From positions 1,302,001 to 1,366,000 of the forward strand of contig NZ_JIAF01000004.1 of the NCBI RefSeq assembly GCF_000688375.1: DNA of 64,000 nt, read 5' to 3'. A program made the position numbers and the translations under genes. Position 1 is the stretch's first letter. Every line of letters starts with the position of its first letter. The notes beneath the pieces are model-generated. The model saw only the letters and a program-made list of their open reading frames with translations, did no database searches and was not told where the DNA came from. Below, piece after piece: positions 47,751 to 55,755 of this stretch. This DNA is from Prevotella sp. HUN102 (GTDB lineage Bacteria; Bacteroidota; Bacteroidia; Bacteroidales; Bacteroidaceae).

Positions 47751-47756
47751 CAAACA

Positions 47757-47884
47757 AAAAAGAGTGCAGCTTCCTGATTGTGGTCTCGTCAGCACATTAG
47801 TTTTGTGTTATAAGTCTTGAAGAAATGAACTTATTATAACCACTACTGCTGTAACGGGCGTCTCAATCATCCCTGCACTCTGTT
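47757..47884 (+). ncRNA. ssrS: probable 6S-like RNA
   Basis: A 121-base segment closed by a perfect 9-base-pair helix, AGAGTGCAG (47761-47769) with CTGCACTCT (47873-47881). Inside, GATTG pairs with CAATC and AGCA with TGCT, leaving an open middle, and the apex forms a long hairpin (GTGTTATAAG with its complement around 47806-47845). A promoter ends just before it and no reading frame fits. A rod with a central bubble is the 6S RNA plan, and zapA, often next to ssrS, is two genes away. It is shorter than the usual 160-200 bases, so the identity is tentative. Confidence 0.5.
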
Positions 47885-48019
47885 ATGATGCAAAGATACA
47901 ACAGCCTTTTGAAACCTGCAATACTTAAAATTTAGTATTCTCAAATACCTAAAAATAGCTATTGTGCGAATAGAAGAAATTTTGTTAATTTGCAAGATTA
48001 ATAATAAACTACGGGCAAG

Positions 48020-48976
48020 ATGAAAAATCAGAAAATGTACGAAGCTGATGACAAGATGATTAATCTCATCAGCGATAACTATGATTTGCTCCAGTCTCTT
48101 GGAAGTTTCGGAATCAGTTTAGGTTTCGGCGACAAGACCGTTCGTGAGGTTTGCGAAGGGCAAAACGTAGATACATATACTTTTCTCGCAATTGTTAATT
48201 TCACTATAAATGGCTATAAGGAGTTCGACGATGCCGACAGACTGTCGATTTCAACCTTAGTGAAATATCTTAGAGCGAGCCATACTTTCTATTTGGATTT
48301 CCAGTTGCCTTTCATACGCAAGAAACTGTTGGACTCTTTGGATGAGAATGATAATCTTGCACGCTTGATTCTCAAGCTCTATGATGAGTATGCACACGAT
48401 ATACGCAATCACATGAAGTATGAAGAGAATACGGTGTTCCCTTACGTGGATGCTCTTCTGGCAGGGCAGAGCAGCGATAATTACGATATTGAGACATTCT
48501 CGAAGCATCATACGCAAACCGATGTGAAGTTGCGCGAACTGAAGAACATCATCATCAAGTATCTGCCTTCAGATGCACGGCACAACAGTCAGCTGACAGC
48601 TACTTTATATGATATTTACAACTGCGAGGCTTGGCTCGATCAGCACGCAAATGTGGAGGATGAGATTCTGATTCCGGTGATTCGGCACCTTGAAATGAAG
48701 AGCAAGCAGAACGATGTGAGCGTGAAAATATCCAGTATGCTCAATCAGAATGCAGAAACAGTAGAGACCTTGAGCGACAGAGAGAAAGACGTTATAATAT
48801 GCGTGGTGCAGGGAATGACGAACAAGGAAATTGCAAATCATCTTTGCATTTCAACGAATACGGTTATCACGCACAGAAGAAATATTGCGCGCAAGTTGCA
48901 GATACACTCACCGGCAGGCCTGACTATCTATGCAATAGTGAACAATTTGGTTGATATAAGCAGCGTTAGCTTGTAA
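48020..48976 (+). CDS. hemerythrin/Ric-like diiron domain fused to a LuxR-type DNA-binding domain
   Basis: A 318-residue regulator. Residues 10-60 resemble the N-terminal ScdA domain of Ric/YtfE iron-sulfur repair proteins (SFGISLGFGDKTVREVC) but lack its Cys pair. Residues 80-225 form a four-helix hemerythrin-like domain with candidate iron ligands H88, H131, E135, H163/H164, H209 and E213. Residues 248-315 are a LuxR helix-turn-helix (LSDREKDVIICVVQGMTNKE, then TVITHRRNI). It probably senses oxygen, NO or iron and regulates transcription (inference). The next gene encodes a second LuxR-type protein with a closely similar C terminus. Confidence 0.82.
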   Translation: MKNQKMYEADDKMINLISDNYDLLQSLGSFGISLGFGDKTVREVCEGQNVDTYTFLAIVNFTINGYKEFDDADRLSISTLVKYLRASHTFYLDFQLPFIRKKLLDSLDENDNLARLILKLYDEYAHDIRNHMKYEENTVFPYVDALLAGQSSDNYDIETFSKHHTQTDVKLRELKNIIIKYLPSDARHNSQLTATLYDIYNCEAWLDQHANVEDEILIPVIRHLEMKSKQNDVSVKISSMLNQNAETVETLSDREKDVIICVVQGMTNKEIANHLCISTNTVITHRRNIARKLQIHSPAGLTIYAIVNNLVDISSVSL

Positions 48977-49000
48977 TACTGCTGTTAAAAATATGGAATA

Positions 49001-49672
49001 ATGAATATGATGCACGGCGAAATGCCTCCACACGGAGAGAATCCTCACGGAATGCCACACGGTCAGATGCCGAAAATGACGTCCGGTCGTCCGAAAATAG
49101 CTATTGTTGATGCAAATACATTGGCTGTTTTGGGATTGAAGAATATATTGCAGAATGTTATGCCGATTATGACAGTCGATACTTTTGCATCATTTGAGGA
49201 ATTTTCAGGGGTTTCGCCTGATACATATTTCCATTATTTTGTTTCCCAGCCCATTGTTCTGGAGAACAGAAGTTTCTTCAGCGGCAGGATTCAGAAAACC
49301 ATTGTGCTGACTATTTCCAAGGATCCTAATGCGCAGTTGTCGGGATTTCACAGTTTCTGTATCAATGTATCGGAAGACGAATTGGTAAGAGATATTCTGA
49401 AAATAGCACAATTTGGGCATGCGGGAGGCAAGAACTTGCCTGATATGCCGCAGATACTGAAAAAGAAAATACTCAGCGATCGTGAGATAGAAGTGCTTTC
49501 GCTGATTGTTCAGGGCTTTATCAATAAAGAGATTGCAACCAAACTTTCCATTAGTCTTACCACGGTAATTACACACAGAAAGAACATAATGGAGAAGTTG
49601 GGAATGAAGAGTGTGTCGGCTCTTACCATCTATGCCGTGATGCACGGATATGTGGATATCAACAAGATATAA
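49001..49672 (+). CDS. LuxR-type regulator with Met/His-rich head and degenerate receiver domain
   Basis: A 223-residue regulator. The first 26 residues contain seven Met and four His with Gly/Pro spacers, a likely metal-binding tail. Residues 30-140 follow a receiver-like pattern (RPKIAIVDANTLAVLGLKNIL), but the strand where the phosphorylated Asp should be reads HYFVSQPIVLE, so I see no phosphoacceptor. Residues 155-220 are a LuxR helix-turn-helix (LSDREIEVLSLIVQGFINKE). It starts 24 bases after the hemerythrin-LuxR gene, so the two are probably co-expressed. The signal is unknown. Confidence 0.8.
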   Translation: MNMMHGEMPPHGENPHGMPHGQMPKMTSGRPKIAIVDANTLAVLGLKNILQNVMPIMTVDTFASFEEFSGVSPDTYFHYFVSQPIVLENRSFFSGRIQKTIVLTISKDPNAQLSGFHSFCINVSEDELVRDILKIAQFGHAGGKNLPDMPQILKKKILSDREIEVLSLIVQGFINKEIATKLSISLTTVITHRKNIMEKLGMKSVSALTIYAVMHGYVDINKI

Positions 49673-49704
49673 GTTTTTGGAAAGGCGTTTTTCTTAATCG
49701 GATT

Positions 49705-51024
49705 TTACAAAAGAGGAGCAAGAAGGTGGGCAAACCATCCTCTTAGCTTCTGCCAAGGAGTTCTCCAGTTGTCCCAACTTTCTTCTGTCAGTTTGAAACA
49801 GTCTTTCAACTGACTCGTAAACAGCGTATCCAGTTCCTTTGTTGTTTCCTTATCTATGATTACGGCATTCAGTTCGCGGTCCCATCTTAGGCTTCTCGCA
49901 TTGAGATTTGCCGAACCAACAGTACAGAATTTCCCATCCACCAATATGATTTTTGTATGATGGAAGCCCGGTTTGAACATCCAGATGTTGCAGCCTGCCT
50001 TCATCAGTTGGTGCGCATTGTAGAAACCACAGTCGGGCGTAAGAGGAATGTCGCTCTTTATGCTAAGCATAATGTCCACCTTCACACCACGCTTTACGGC
50101 ATTCCGAAGAGCTTGCTTCAGTTTACGGTTAAGCGTGAAATAGGGATTGATGATTTTGATGCTGTCCTTCGCATCGTTAATGGCGTTTATGTAGAAATAA
50201 CGGATGATTTCGTTTGAAATCTGTGGCTCTCGATTGATGATGCCCACCATTTGCTTGCCCGAACTCGTGCAAGTGTCAGGTTTCAAACCTTTTATATAAT
50301 CGGCATTCGATATACCCCTGTAATACTGTGGTCCTTCAATCCTCTCTCCTGCAACCTTCCACCACATATTGATGAAGATTTTTTGCAAGGTATTTACTTC
50401 GTCTCCTTCTATTCGGCAGTGCATATCGTGCCACGAACCAACGGCTTCCGTGCCTTTGATATAATAGTCGGCCACGTTCATTCCTCCCGTATAGCCCACC
50501 TTTCCGTCTATAATGACAATCTTACGATGGTCTCTGTTGAATATATCGTGTATCCACGGAAATTCCAATGGCTTGAATTCATAGATTTGAATGCCCTTTT
50601 CCCTGATAGCGCGAAGATGCTTTTTCTTCATCGGTTGGTTGTTGCTGGCGTTTCCGAAGCCATCAAATATGGCTCGTACCTCCACGCCTTCCTTTGCTTT
50701 GGCAGCCAAGTGCTTGATAAATTCGTCGTTGATGGAGTCGTTTCTGAAGTTGAAATACTCCAGATGGATGCTCGAACGCGCCTGATCTATGGCTTTGAAT
50801 AGGTCGTCGAATTTCTCTTGTCCGCTTGTAAGCAATGTTACGGAGTTATTTGAAGAGAATTTTACTCCCTTCTTGCGTAGCTGTTGCACGATTAATGAGT
50901 CGGAGCCAACTTCTATATCCGTACATCCAACAGTCAATGAGTCCGGAACGCTTGCGTAAGCCGACGCTGTTATCCCTAATAAAATGAATGCTAAGAAACT
51001 CTTTATCTTATTATTGAATATCAC
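49705..51024 (-). CDS. phospholipase D/cardiolipin synthase-like protein
   Basis: A 439-residue protein with an N-terminal signal or anchor (about 5-24, ending ASAYAS) and two HKD motifs: HRKIVIID with GYTGG after it near residue 170, and HTKIILVD with GSANLNARS near 350. Both catalytic sites are intact. The size suggests a cardiolipin synthase-like transferase, but without the usual two N-terminal membrane helices, so it may be a secreted or periplasmic phospholipid enzyme. It follows kdsD by 36 bases on the same strand. Confidence 0.85.
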   Translation of the reverse strand: MIFNNKIKSFLAFILLGITASAYASVPDSLTVGCTDIEVGSDSLIVQQLRKKGVKFSSNNSVTLLTSGQEKFDDLFKAIDQARSSIHLEYFNFRNDSINDEFIKHLAAKAKEGVEVRAIFDGFGNASNNQPMKKKHLRAIREKGIQIYEFKPLEFPWIHDIFNRDHRKIVIIDGKVGYTGGMNVADYYIKGTEAVGSWHDMHCRIEGDEVNTLQKIFINMWWKVAGERIEGPQYYRGISNADYIKGLKPDTCTSSGKQMVGIINREPQISNEIIRYFYINAINDAKDSIKIINPYFTLNRKLKQALRNAVKRGVKVDIMLSIKSDIPLTPDCGFYNAHQLMKAGCNIWMFKPGFHHTKIILVDGKFCTVGSANLNARSLRWDRELNAVIIDKETTKELDTLFTSQLKDCFKLTEESWDNWRTPWQKLRGWFAHLLAPLL

Positions 51025-51060
51025 TTTCCCCTTATTTTTATACTTTATCAGGTCGGACCA

Positions 51061-52029
51061 TTAGAACATACAACTGTAATGATCGACCACTCCAAGAAGT
51101 TTCTTGTTTTCATCACAAACAAGTACCGTATGCACCTTGTTGTCCTGCATTATTTTCTGAATGTCGGCAATCTTTGTTGAAGGGAGCACCATCTTAGGAT
51201 TTCGGGTCATAATATCGCTGACGGTATGGTCGAAAAACTCTGCCTGCCACTTCTCCATCGCCCTACGGATGTCTCCATCAGTAATCAATCCTATTACTTG
51301 GTCGTTTTCTATCGAGACGCCAAGCCCCAGTTTGCCTTTACTCACGAGAATAATAGCCTGTCCCAAGTGCATTTCCTTCGGCACGATAGGCAATTCTTCC
51401 GAGCGCATAACGTCTTGAGCAGTAGTCAGGAGTCGTTTGCCCAGTTCGCCACCGGGGTGGAACTGTGCGAAGTCGCGTGGTTTAAAGTTCCTCACTTGCA
51501 TTAAGGCTATGGCCAGTGCATCGCCCATAACGAGGGCGGCAGTCGTGGAACTGGTTGGAGCAAGATTGAGAGGACACGCCTCTTTCTCGACCCATACCTT
51601 GATATGAGCCGTAGAATATTTAGCCAACAATGATTTTGGGTTTGCGCTCATTCCAATAATGGGAATATCCATGTGGAGAACCATCGGGATGAAACGCAGC
51701 AATTCATCGGTCTGACCTGAATTTGACAATGCAAGCACCACATCGTCCTTAGTCATTACACCCAAATCGCCGTGATAAACGTCCAGAGGATTCACAAAAA
51801 AAGCCGGTGTTCCGGTAGATGAAAGCGTTGCCGCTATCTTAGCACCAATGTTTCCGCTTTTGCCAACACCGGTTACAATGATTTTTCCTTTGCAGTGGAA
51901 CATCAAATCGATAGCCTTGTCAAAGTTTTCATCCAATTGATCAATCAAGGCCAATGTAGACTTCGTTTCTTCAGTAATACACTGAATGGCGTAGTCGCGG
52001 ACACATTTCAGTCGTTCTTCGCAGTTCAT
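51061..52029 (-). CDS. kdsD: KpsF/GutQ family arabinose-5-phosphate isomerase
   Basis: A 322-residue enzyme with an N-terminal SIS sugar-isomerase domain (about 30-175; GKIIVTGVGKSGNIG, then SSTGTPAFF and ALSNSGQTDE) and two CBS domains (about 200-320). It makes arabinose 5-phosphate, the precursor used by KdsA for Kdo. Its ATG overlaps the kdsA stop by four bases (ATGA), so translation is coupled. Confidence 0.94.
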   Translation of the reverse strand: MNCEERLKCVRDYAIQCITEETKSTLALIDQLDENFDKAIDLMFHCKGKIIVTGVGKSGNIGAKIAATLSSTGTPAFFVNPLDVYHGDLGVMTKDDVVLALSNSGQTDELLRFIPMVLHMDIPIIGMSANPKSLLAKYSTAHIKVWVEKEACPLNLAPTSSTTAALVMGDALAIALMQVRNFKPRDFAQFHPGGELGKRLLTTAQDVMRSEELPIVPKEMHLGQAIILVSKGKLGLGVSIENDQVIGLITDGDIRRAMEKWQAEFFDHTVSDIMTRNPKMVLPSTKIADIQKIMQDNKVHTVLVCDENKKLLGVVDHYSCMF

Positions 52030-52784
52030 AGAAGTTTTCCTATTAAGTCATCAAGGTTAGAGAGTTCCATCATATTGGCAGCATCGCTCTTGCCTTCGTC
52101 TGGGGTAGGGTGTACTTCAAAGAAATATCCATTGGCACCGAAGGCCTTGGCAGCCAATGCCATTGATGGAACGAACTTTCTGTCGCCAACTGTCTTTCCG
52201 TCGCCTGCGCTTGGCCGTTGCACGCTGTGGGTGCAGTCCATTATCACATTGGGAACAATTTCCATCATATCAGGAATGTTCCGGAAATCAACAACGAGAT
52301 TATTGTAGCCGAAACTGTTGCCGCGTTCTGTCAGCCAAACTTCCTTGGCACCACTTTCCATACATTTTTCAACAGGATATTTCATATCTCTGCCGCTCAG
52401 AAACTGTGCTTTCTTAATGTTTACTATCTTTTCGGTTTGTGCAGCTGCCACCAGAAGGTCGGTCTGTCGGCAAAGAAATGCCGGAATCTGAATAACATCT
52501 ATCACTTCTCCAACAGGGCCGGCTTGGTTGCTTTCGTGAATATCGGTAAGTATTCTTAATCCATACTTCTGCTTTATGGAATCTAACATTGCCAATCCTT
52601 TATCCAACCCCGGACCACGGAATGAGCGCAGACTGGTTCTGTTTGCCTTGTCGAAACTGGCTTTGAAGATGATGTCAATACCATATTTCCTGTTAAGACG
52701 AACGAGTTCTTCAGCCACAGTATCCAATAGCTCTTGGCTTTCAATAACGCAAGGACCTGCTATGAAAATATTGTTGTTGTTCAT
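52026..52784 (-). CDS. kdsA: 3-deoxy-8-phosphooctulonate synthase
   Basis: A 252-residue enzyme joining arabinose 5-phosphate and phosphoenolpyruvate into Kdo-8-phosphate for the lipopolysaccharide inner core. Seen: FIAGPCVIES at the N terminus, FKASFDKANRTS, LTDIHE, IPAFLCRQTDLLVAAAQT and DCTHSVQRP. About 20 residues shorter than E. coli KdsA but with all conserved blocks. It heads a kdsA-kdsD-phospholipase operon. Confidence 0.95.
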   Translation of the reverse strand: MNNNNIFIAGPCVIESQELLDTVAEELVRLNRKYGIDIIFKASFDKANRTSLRSFRGPGLDKGLAMLDSIKQKYGLRILTDIHESNQAGPVGEVIDVIQIPAFLCRQTDLLVAAAQTEKIVNIKKAQFLSGRDMKYPVEKCMESGAKEVWLTERGNSFGYNNLVVDFRNIPDMMEIVPNVIMDCTHSVQRPSAGDGKTVGDRKFVPSMALAAKAFGANGYFFEVHPTPDEGKSDAANMMELSNLDDLIGKLL

Positions 52785-52849
52785 AAAAATCTAATTAGCT
52801 GCAAGTTTTGTTGGCTTATTTCTGCAAACCGACTTGTCTTTATCTATTG

Positions 52850-52857
52850 CAAAGTTA
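52850..52857 (-). promoter_or_regulatory. probable -7 box of the kdsA operon
   Basis: TAACTTTG on the minus strand, with CTTG 20 bases upstream (52881-52878) as a one-mismatch -33 box. Confidence 0.55.
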
Positions 52858-52928
52858 TATATAATAAGGAGAATACACAAGATATTAACATCCGTTTACA
52901 TACTGTTGGAATTTTAATGTTAAAATGT

Positions 52929-52961
52929 TTGCTGGTTATTATGAAATAGTCTTACATTTGC
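52929..52961 (+). promoter_or_regulatory. promoter of the outer-membrane barrel gene
   Basis: TTTG at 52929-52932, 21 bases, TACATTTG at 52954-52961; the transcript leader is about 80 bases. Confidence 0.75.
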
Positions 52962-53050
52962 ACTTGACTTTGAGAGGTTTATGCAATCTCTCTTGGATAA
53001 CGAAAAGAATAGTGTTCAAACAACATAGTTATAAACTAAATTTTAAGACA

Positions 53051-53602
53051 ATGAAAAAGATTTTAATGACTTTTGCAGTTGCTCTCATTGCAGTAGCTGC
53101 TAACGCACAGGTTTATGTTGGTGGTAGTTTAGGTATTGCCTCATCTAAGATCAATGGTGGAGATAACGTAACTACTTACAAGGTTCTCCCGGAAATCGGT
53201 TACGGTATTAACAAGAACTGGGCTATCGGTACAACCATCGGTTTCGGTAAGGGTACTCCTGTTGAAATCGAAGGCGAGAGCCGTAACTACTTTGCAATAG
53301 CTCCTTATGCTCGCTACACATTCGTTCACAGCAAGTATGTAAACGTGTTTGTTGATGGTGGTTTCGAGTATGCTCACTACAACGGCAAGACAAACCGCGG
53401 CATATCTACAAATGCTTGGTCAGTAGGTTTGAAGCCGGGTGTGGCAGTTAATCTCAATAGCAAGGTTAGTTTCGTTGCACACGTTGGTTTCGCTGGTTGG
53501 AAATCAGTTAAGGATGATTACAAGGGTGCCAAGAGCAGCGACGCTTGGGGCGTAGATGTTGATGGTAATAACATTACATTCGGTGTTTACTACAACTTCT
53601 AA
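53051..53602 (+). CDS. small outer-membrane beta-barrel protein
   Basis: A 183-residue exported protein. The signal peptide (about 1-20) ends AANAQ, then come alternating amphipathic strands (QVYVGGSLGIAS, VLPEIGYGINKNWAIGTTIG, FAIAPYARYTFV) and a terminal strand NNITFGVYYNF ending in Phe, the barrel insertion signal. It fits the porin/OmpW-like small barrels of Bacteroidetes, probably eight strands. ATG 53051 is used; an upstream frame opening at 52925 precedes the promoter. It is monocistronic. Confidence 0.86.
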   Translation: MKKILMTFAVALIAVAANAQVYVGGSLGIASSKINGGDNVTTYKVLPEIGYGINKNWAIGTTIGFGKGTPVEIEGESRNYFAIAPYARYTFVHSKYVNVFVDGGFEYAHYNGKTNRGISTNAWSVGLKPGVAVNLNSKVSFVAHVGFAGWKSVKDDYKGAKSSDAWGVDVDGNNITFGVYYNF

Positions 53603-53621
53603 GCAATAGCTTTTAGAATAC

Positions 53622-53669
53622 AAATCCACCAACAGCATCTGATTTAAGGATGGCGTTGGTGGATTTTTT
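53622..53669 (+). terminator. terminator after the barrel gene
   Basis: AAATCCACCAAC (53622-53633) pairs perfectly with GTTGGTGGATTT (53655-53666), T run to 53669. Confidence 0.92.
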
Positions 53670-53804
53670 GTTGTCCTTTTGTTAAAATCCATTACTCAAA
53701 AAAGCTCCGTGAAAAATCTTGAAATAGAAAAATGAAAGGTATTTTTCAAGGTTCAATATTGGGAATATGTGAGTCAATTTTGAGAAATTCTGACGAAGGA
53801 TGAA

Positions 53805-53914
53805 TGAGTGTGCGAAGATTGCAAAACGTTTTTCGCATAACTGCATTGCATTCTTCGCACGAATACAAAACGTTTTTCGGATGATTACAAGATTATATCG
53901 CAAAAATGGAGCGC
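53805..53914. repeat. 22-base-period CTTCGCA element, copy 9
   Basis: Five units at 53805, 53827, 53849, 53871 and 53893, with TGCGAAG, TTTTCGCA, CTTCGCA, TTTTCGG and ATCGCA cores, all in 22-base phase. No clear head. It lies in the 635-base gap after the barrel gene. Confidence 0.75.
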
Positions 53915-54023
53915 AAAATTGATAGAAATATCGGTTATATTGGTTTGTTTGCGAATGAAATTGAGTATATATCTATGCACAAAAGATAATGGAATGAAAA
54001 TAAAGAGTTGATTTTTAATCAAT

Positions 54024-54096
54024 TATATTTGCACAGACATAACTCCCGTATTTGAAAAAATAAAATAAGTGGCGCAGAAAATGCACCACTTTTTTA
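54024..54096 (+). other. orphan promoter-terminator pair
   Basis: TATATTTG at 54024-54031 is followed only 36 bases later by an intrinsic terminator: AAGTGG(c)GCA (54067-54076) with TGC(a)CCACTT (54082-54091) and a T run to 54095. No gene fits between. It could be a transcript of about 60 bases or the scar of a lost gene. The -33 box is poor. Confidence 0.4.
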
Positions 54097-54237
54097 GCAC
54101 TTTTGTAAAGAAAATTATTTAAACTCAGGTTGTTCAAACTCATAGTTAGCGAGCTGCAAATTAATGAAGCCTCCTCATCAATTTGCTAACTTGTCGCCTT
54201 ATCCCTTTATTCACAATGCTGAAGTCAGTATAATATT

Positions 54238-54660
54238 TTATATTTCCATCAGCGATTTGTCCTCATTGCCGTCATTGATGTGCTTAATAGTAATCTCACG
54301 CTGTGGGAATGGTATTTCAATGCCGTTGTCGTTGAGCGTCTGATAGATACATTCCATAATGGCACCATCGTCGCCATATTGTGTCAATACATTGATCCAT
54401 ACAAGGATTTTGAGCGTGATGCAGCTTTCGTCGAATCCCTTCAGGAATACTTTTACAGGCTTTTCCTTATAGATGAAGTCGAGTTTGGATATGGCATCCA
54501 CCAGCATTTTCTTCACTTCGGCTACGTTAGACCCATAGGCAATTCCAACTTCGAGTACATCAAGTTCGTAGCCGTGGTTCTTGTGAAGAGCTGAGAGTTT
54601 TGAAAAACAATCACGGAACTGTCGGTCTCTTCCTGAATCGTAGACGTTATTTTGCTGTTA
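54238..54660 (-). pseudogene. broken 3' part of a second mechanosensitive channel gene
   Basis: The last 92 codons remain open (54516-54238) and match the C terminus of the intact channel gene at 55756 almost base for base: 54283-54579 against 55801-56097 shows three differences in about 297 bases. Upstream of that, 22 bases are missing relative to the intact gene, which breaks the frame. About 27 further codons (54660-54580, reading TSTIQEETDSSVIVFQNSQL) are only about 60% similar. Beyond 54660 similarity ends. So this is a 5'-deleted, frameshifted paralogue with a near-identical 3' end. Confidence 0.85.
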
Positions 54661-55070
54661 CTGCCAAAAATTTGCAGAATTGTAAATTAATGTAATTATG
54701 TTATCAGCCATACGAAATTTTTGAGTAACTTTGTCCTTGGAAGTCATAACAGTTTTGCTTGTATGACAACACTATAAAGTTGCAATAAATCTTACTGATT
54801 TTAAGATTTTCAAGTGTTTAATGGAATTATGGTGCCTAAATATTTGTATTAGAACTATGGAATTATGGCTCCTTATTTTAATTATAAATTAATAATTTAT
54901 GGTGCTGAAAAATATGATTTTGTAAGATTATCGACACGGAAATATATAGAGTGTTTTAGAGGTTGTTTGACTATTTTAGTCAAGAAACGATGAGGCTCAA
55001 GCCAAATATTTGTTGATAATTTAAAATCTATATTAAAGCCCATTAGGGAATTCAATAAATATCAAGTAAA
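54661..55070. other. AT-rich gap between the channel pseudogene and small orphan genes
   Basis: No gene is seen. ATGGAATTATGG occurs twice, at 54821 and 54857, with a looser third copy near 54895, and a weak hairpin AAATCTTA/TAAGATTT lies at 54787-54809. The base composition is clearly more AT-rich than in neighbouring genes. Confidence 0.5.
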
Positions 55071-55316
55071 ATGAAAATAGATGGAATAGAGGTTTGCACT
55101 CCTATAAGATTATTGGTTGAACTGTTGGAAAAAAATAATTTTACTATTATAAAAGAGGCTGTTAGTGATTATCATTTTCACACAATATCCATAATTATGA
55201 AAGGTACTTTTAAAAAAGAATTGGATGATATACACATAAATAATATTATCAGAGTAAATACAAATACATTTGCTTGTAAATGTAATTGGTCTACTGTCAA
55301 ACTCGAATATGAATGA
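55071..55316 (+). CDS. small orphan protein, function unknown
   Basis: An 81-residue protein starting MKIDGIEVCTPIRLLVELLE, AT-rich in codon use (many AAT, ATA and AAA), without signal peptide or membrane segment. No family recognised. The ribosome site is weak. Its TGA stop abuts the stop of the convergent gene in the palindrome TGATCA. It lies between the two channel-gene copies, which suggests acquired cargo (inference). Confidence 0.45.
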   Translation: MKIDGIEVCTPIRLLVELLEKNNFTIIKEAVSDYHFHTISIIMKGTFKKELDDIHINNIIRVNTNTFACKCNWSTVKLEYE

Positions 55317-55637
55317 TCATTTTATCTTTAAAATTAAATCTCCCTCCCGAAGTCTTATACAATCTCCCTTCACAGTCGTTTCTGCCCAAAGTGATATATC
55401 TTCGGTATCGCAATCATCCATAAGCCTGATTTCAGAACTGTTAGTAATCGTTTCATCAATGCGATAATACTTGGCATTTAGTATTTCTGGATGCTTACTC
55501 ATAAATAGAATTTCTTGCTTAATTCTTTCCAGTTCTCGTCGTTTTGCAACCAGCTTATGATTCTTTGGAGAATCTCTTAGATCTAACTTTATGTCAAGTA
55601 TAAGTTTTTCGATATATGATAAGATGACATCTCTCAT
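55317..55637 (-). CDS. small orphan protein, function unknown
   Basis: A 106-residue protein. The first half is helical and basic (SYIEKLILDIKLDLRDSPKN, then KLVAKRRELERIKQEIL); the second half is acidic with likely strands (SSEIRLMDDCDTEDISLWAE) and ends in GDLILKIK. No family recognised. It faces the 81-residue gene tail to tail with no spacer. Both lie inside the segment bounded by the 300-base channel-gene repeats. Confidence 0.5.
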   Translation of the reverse strand: MRDVILSYIEKLILDIKLDLRDSPKNHKLVAKRRELERIKQEILFMSKHPEILNAKYYRIDETITNSSEIRLMDDCDTEDISLWAETTVKGDCIRLREGDLILKIK

Positions 55638-55755
55638 TGTTTAACTATAATAATAGATGATTTTTTCCCTTTTCCAGTAAGAATGTTAAGTATGAGGTAA
55701 TCTGCGCTGTGCAAACACATTCTCAAGGAAACATAATTACAATACACTATGTGTG

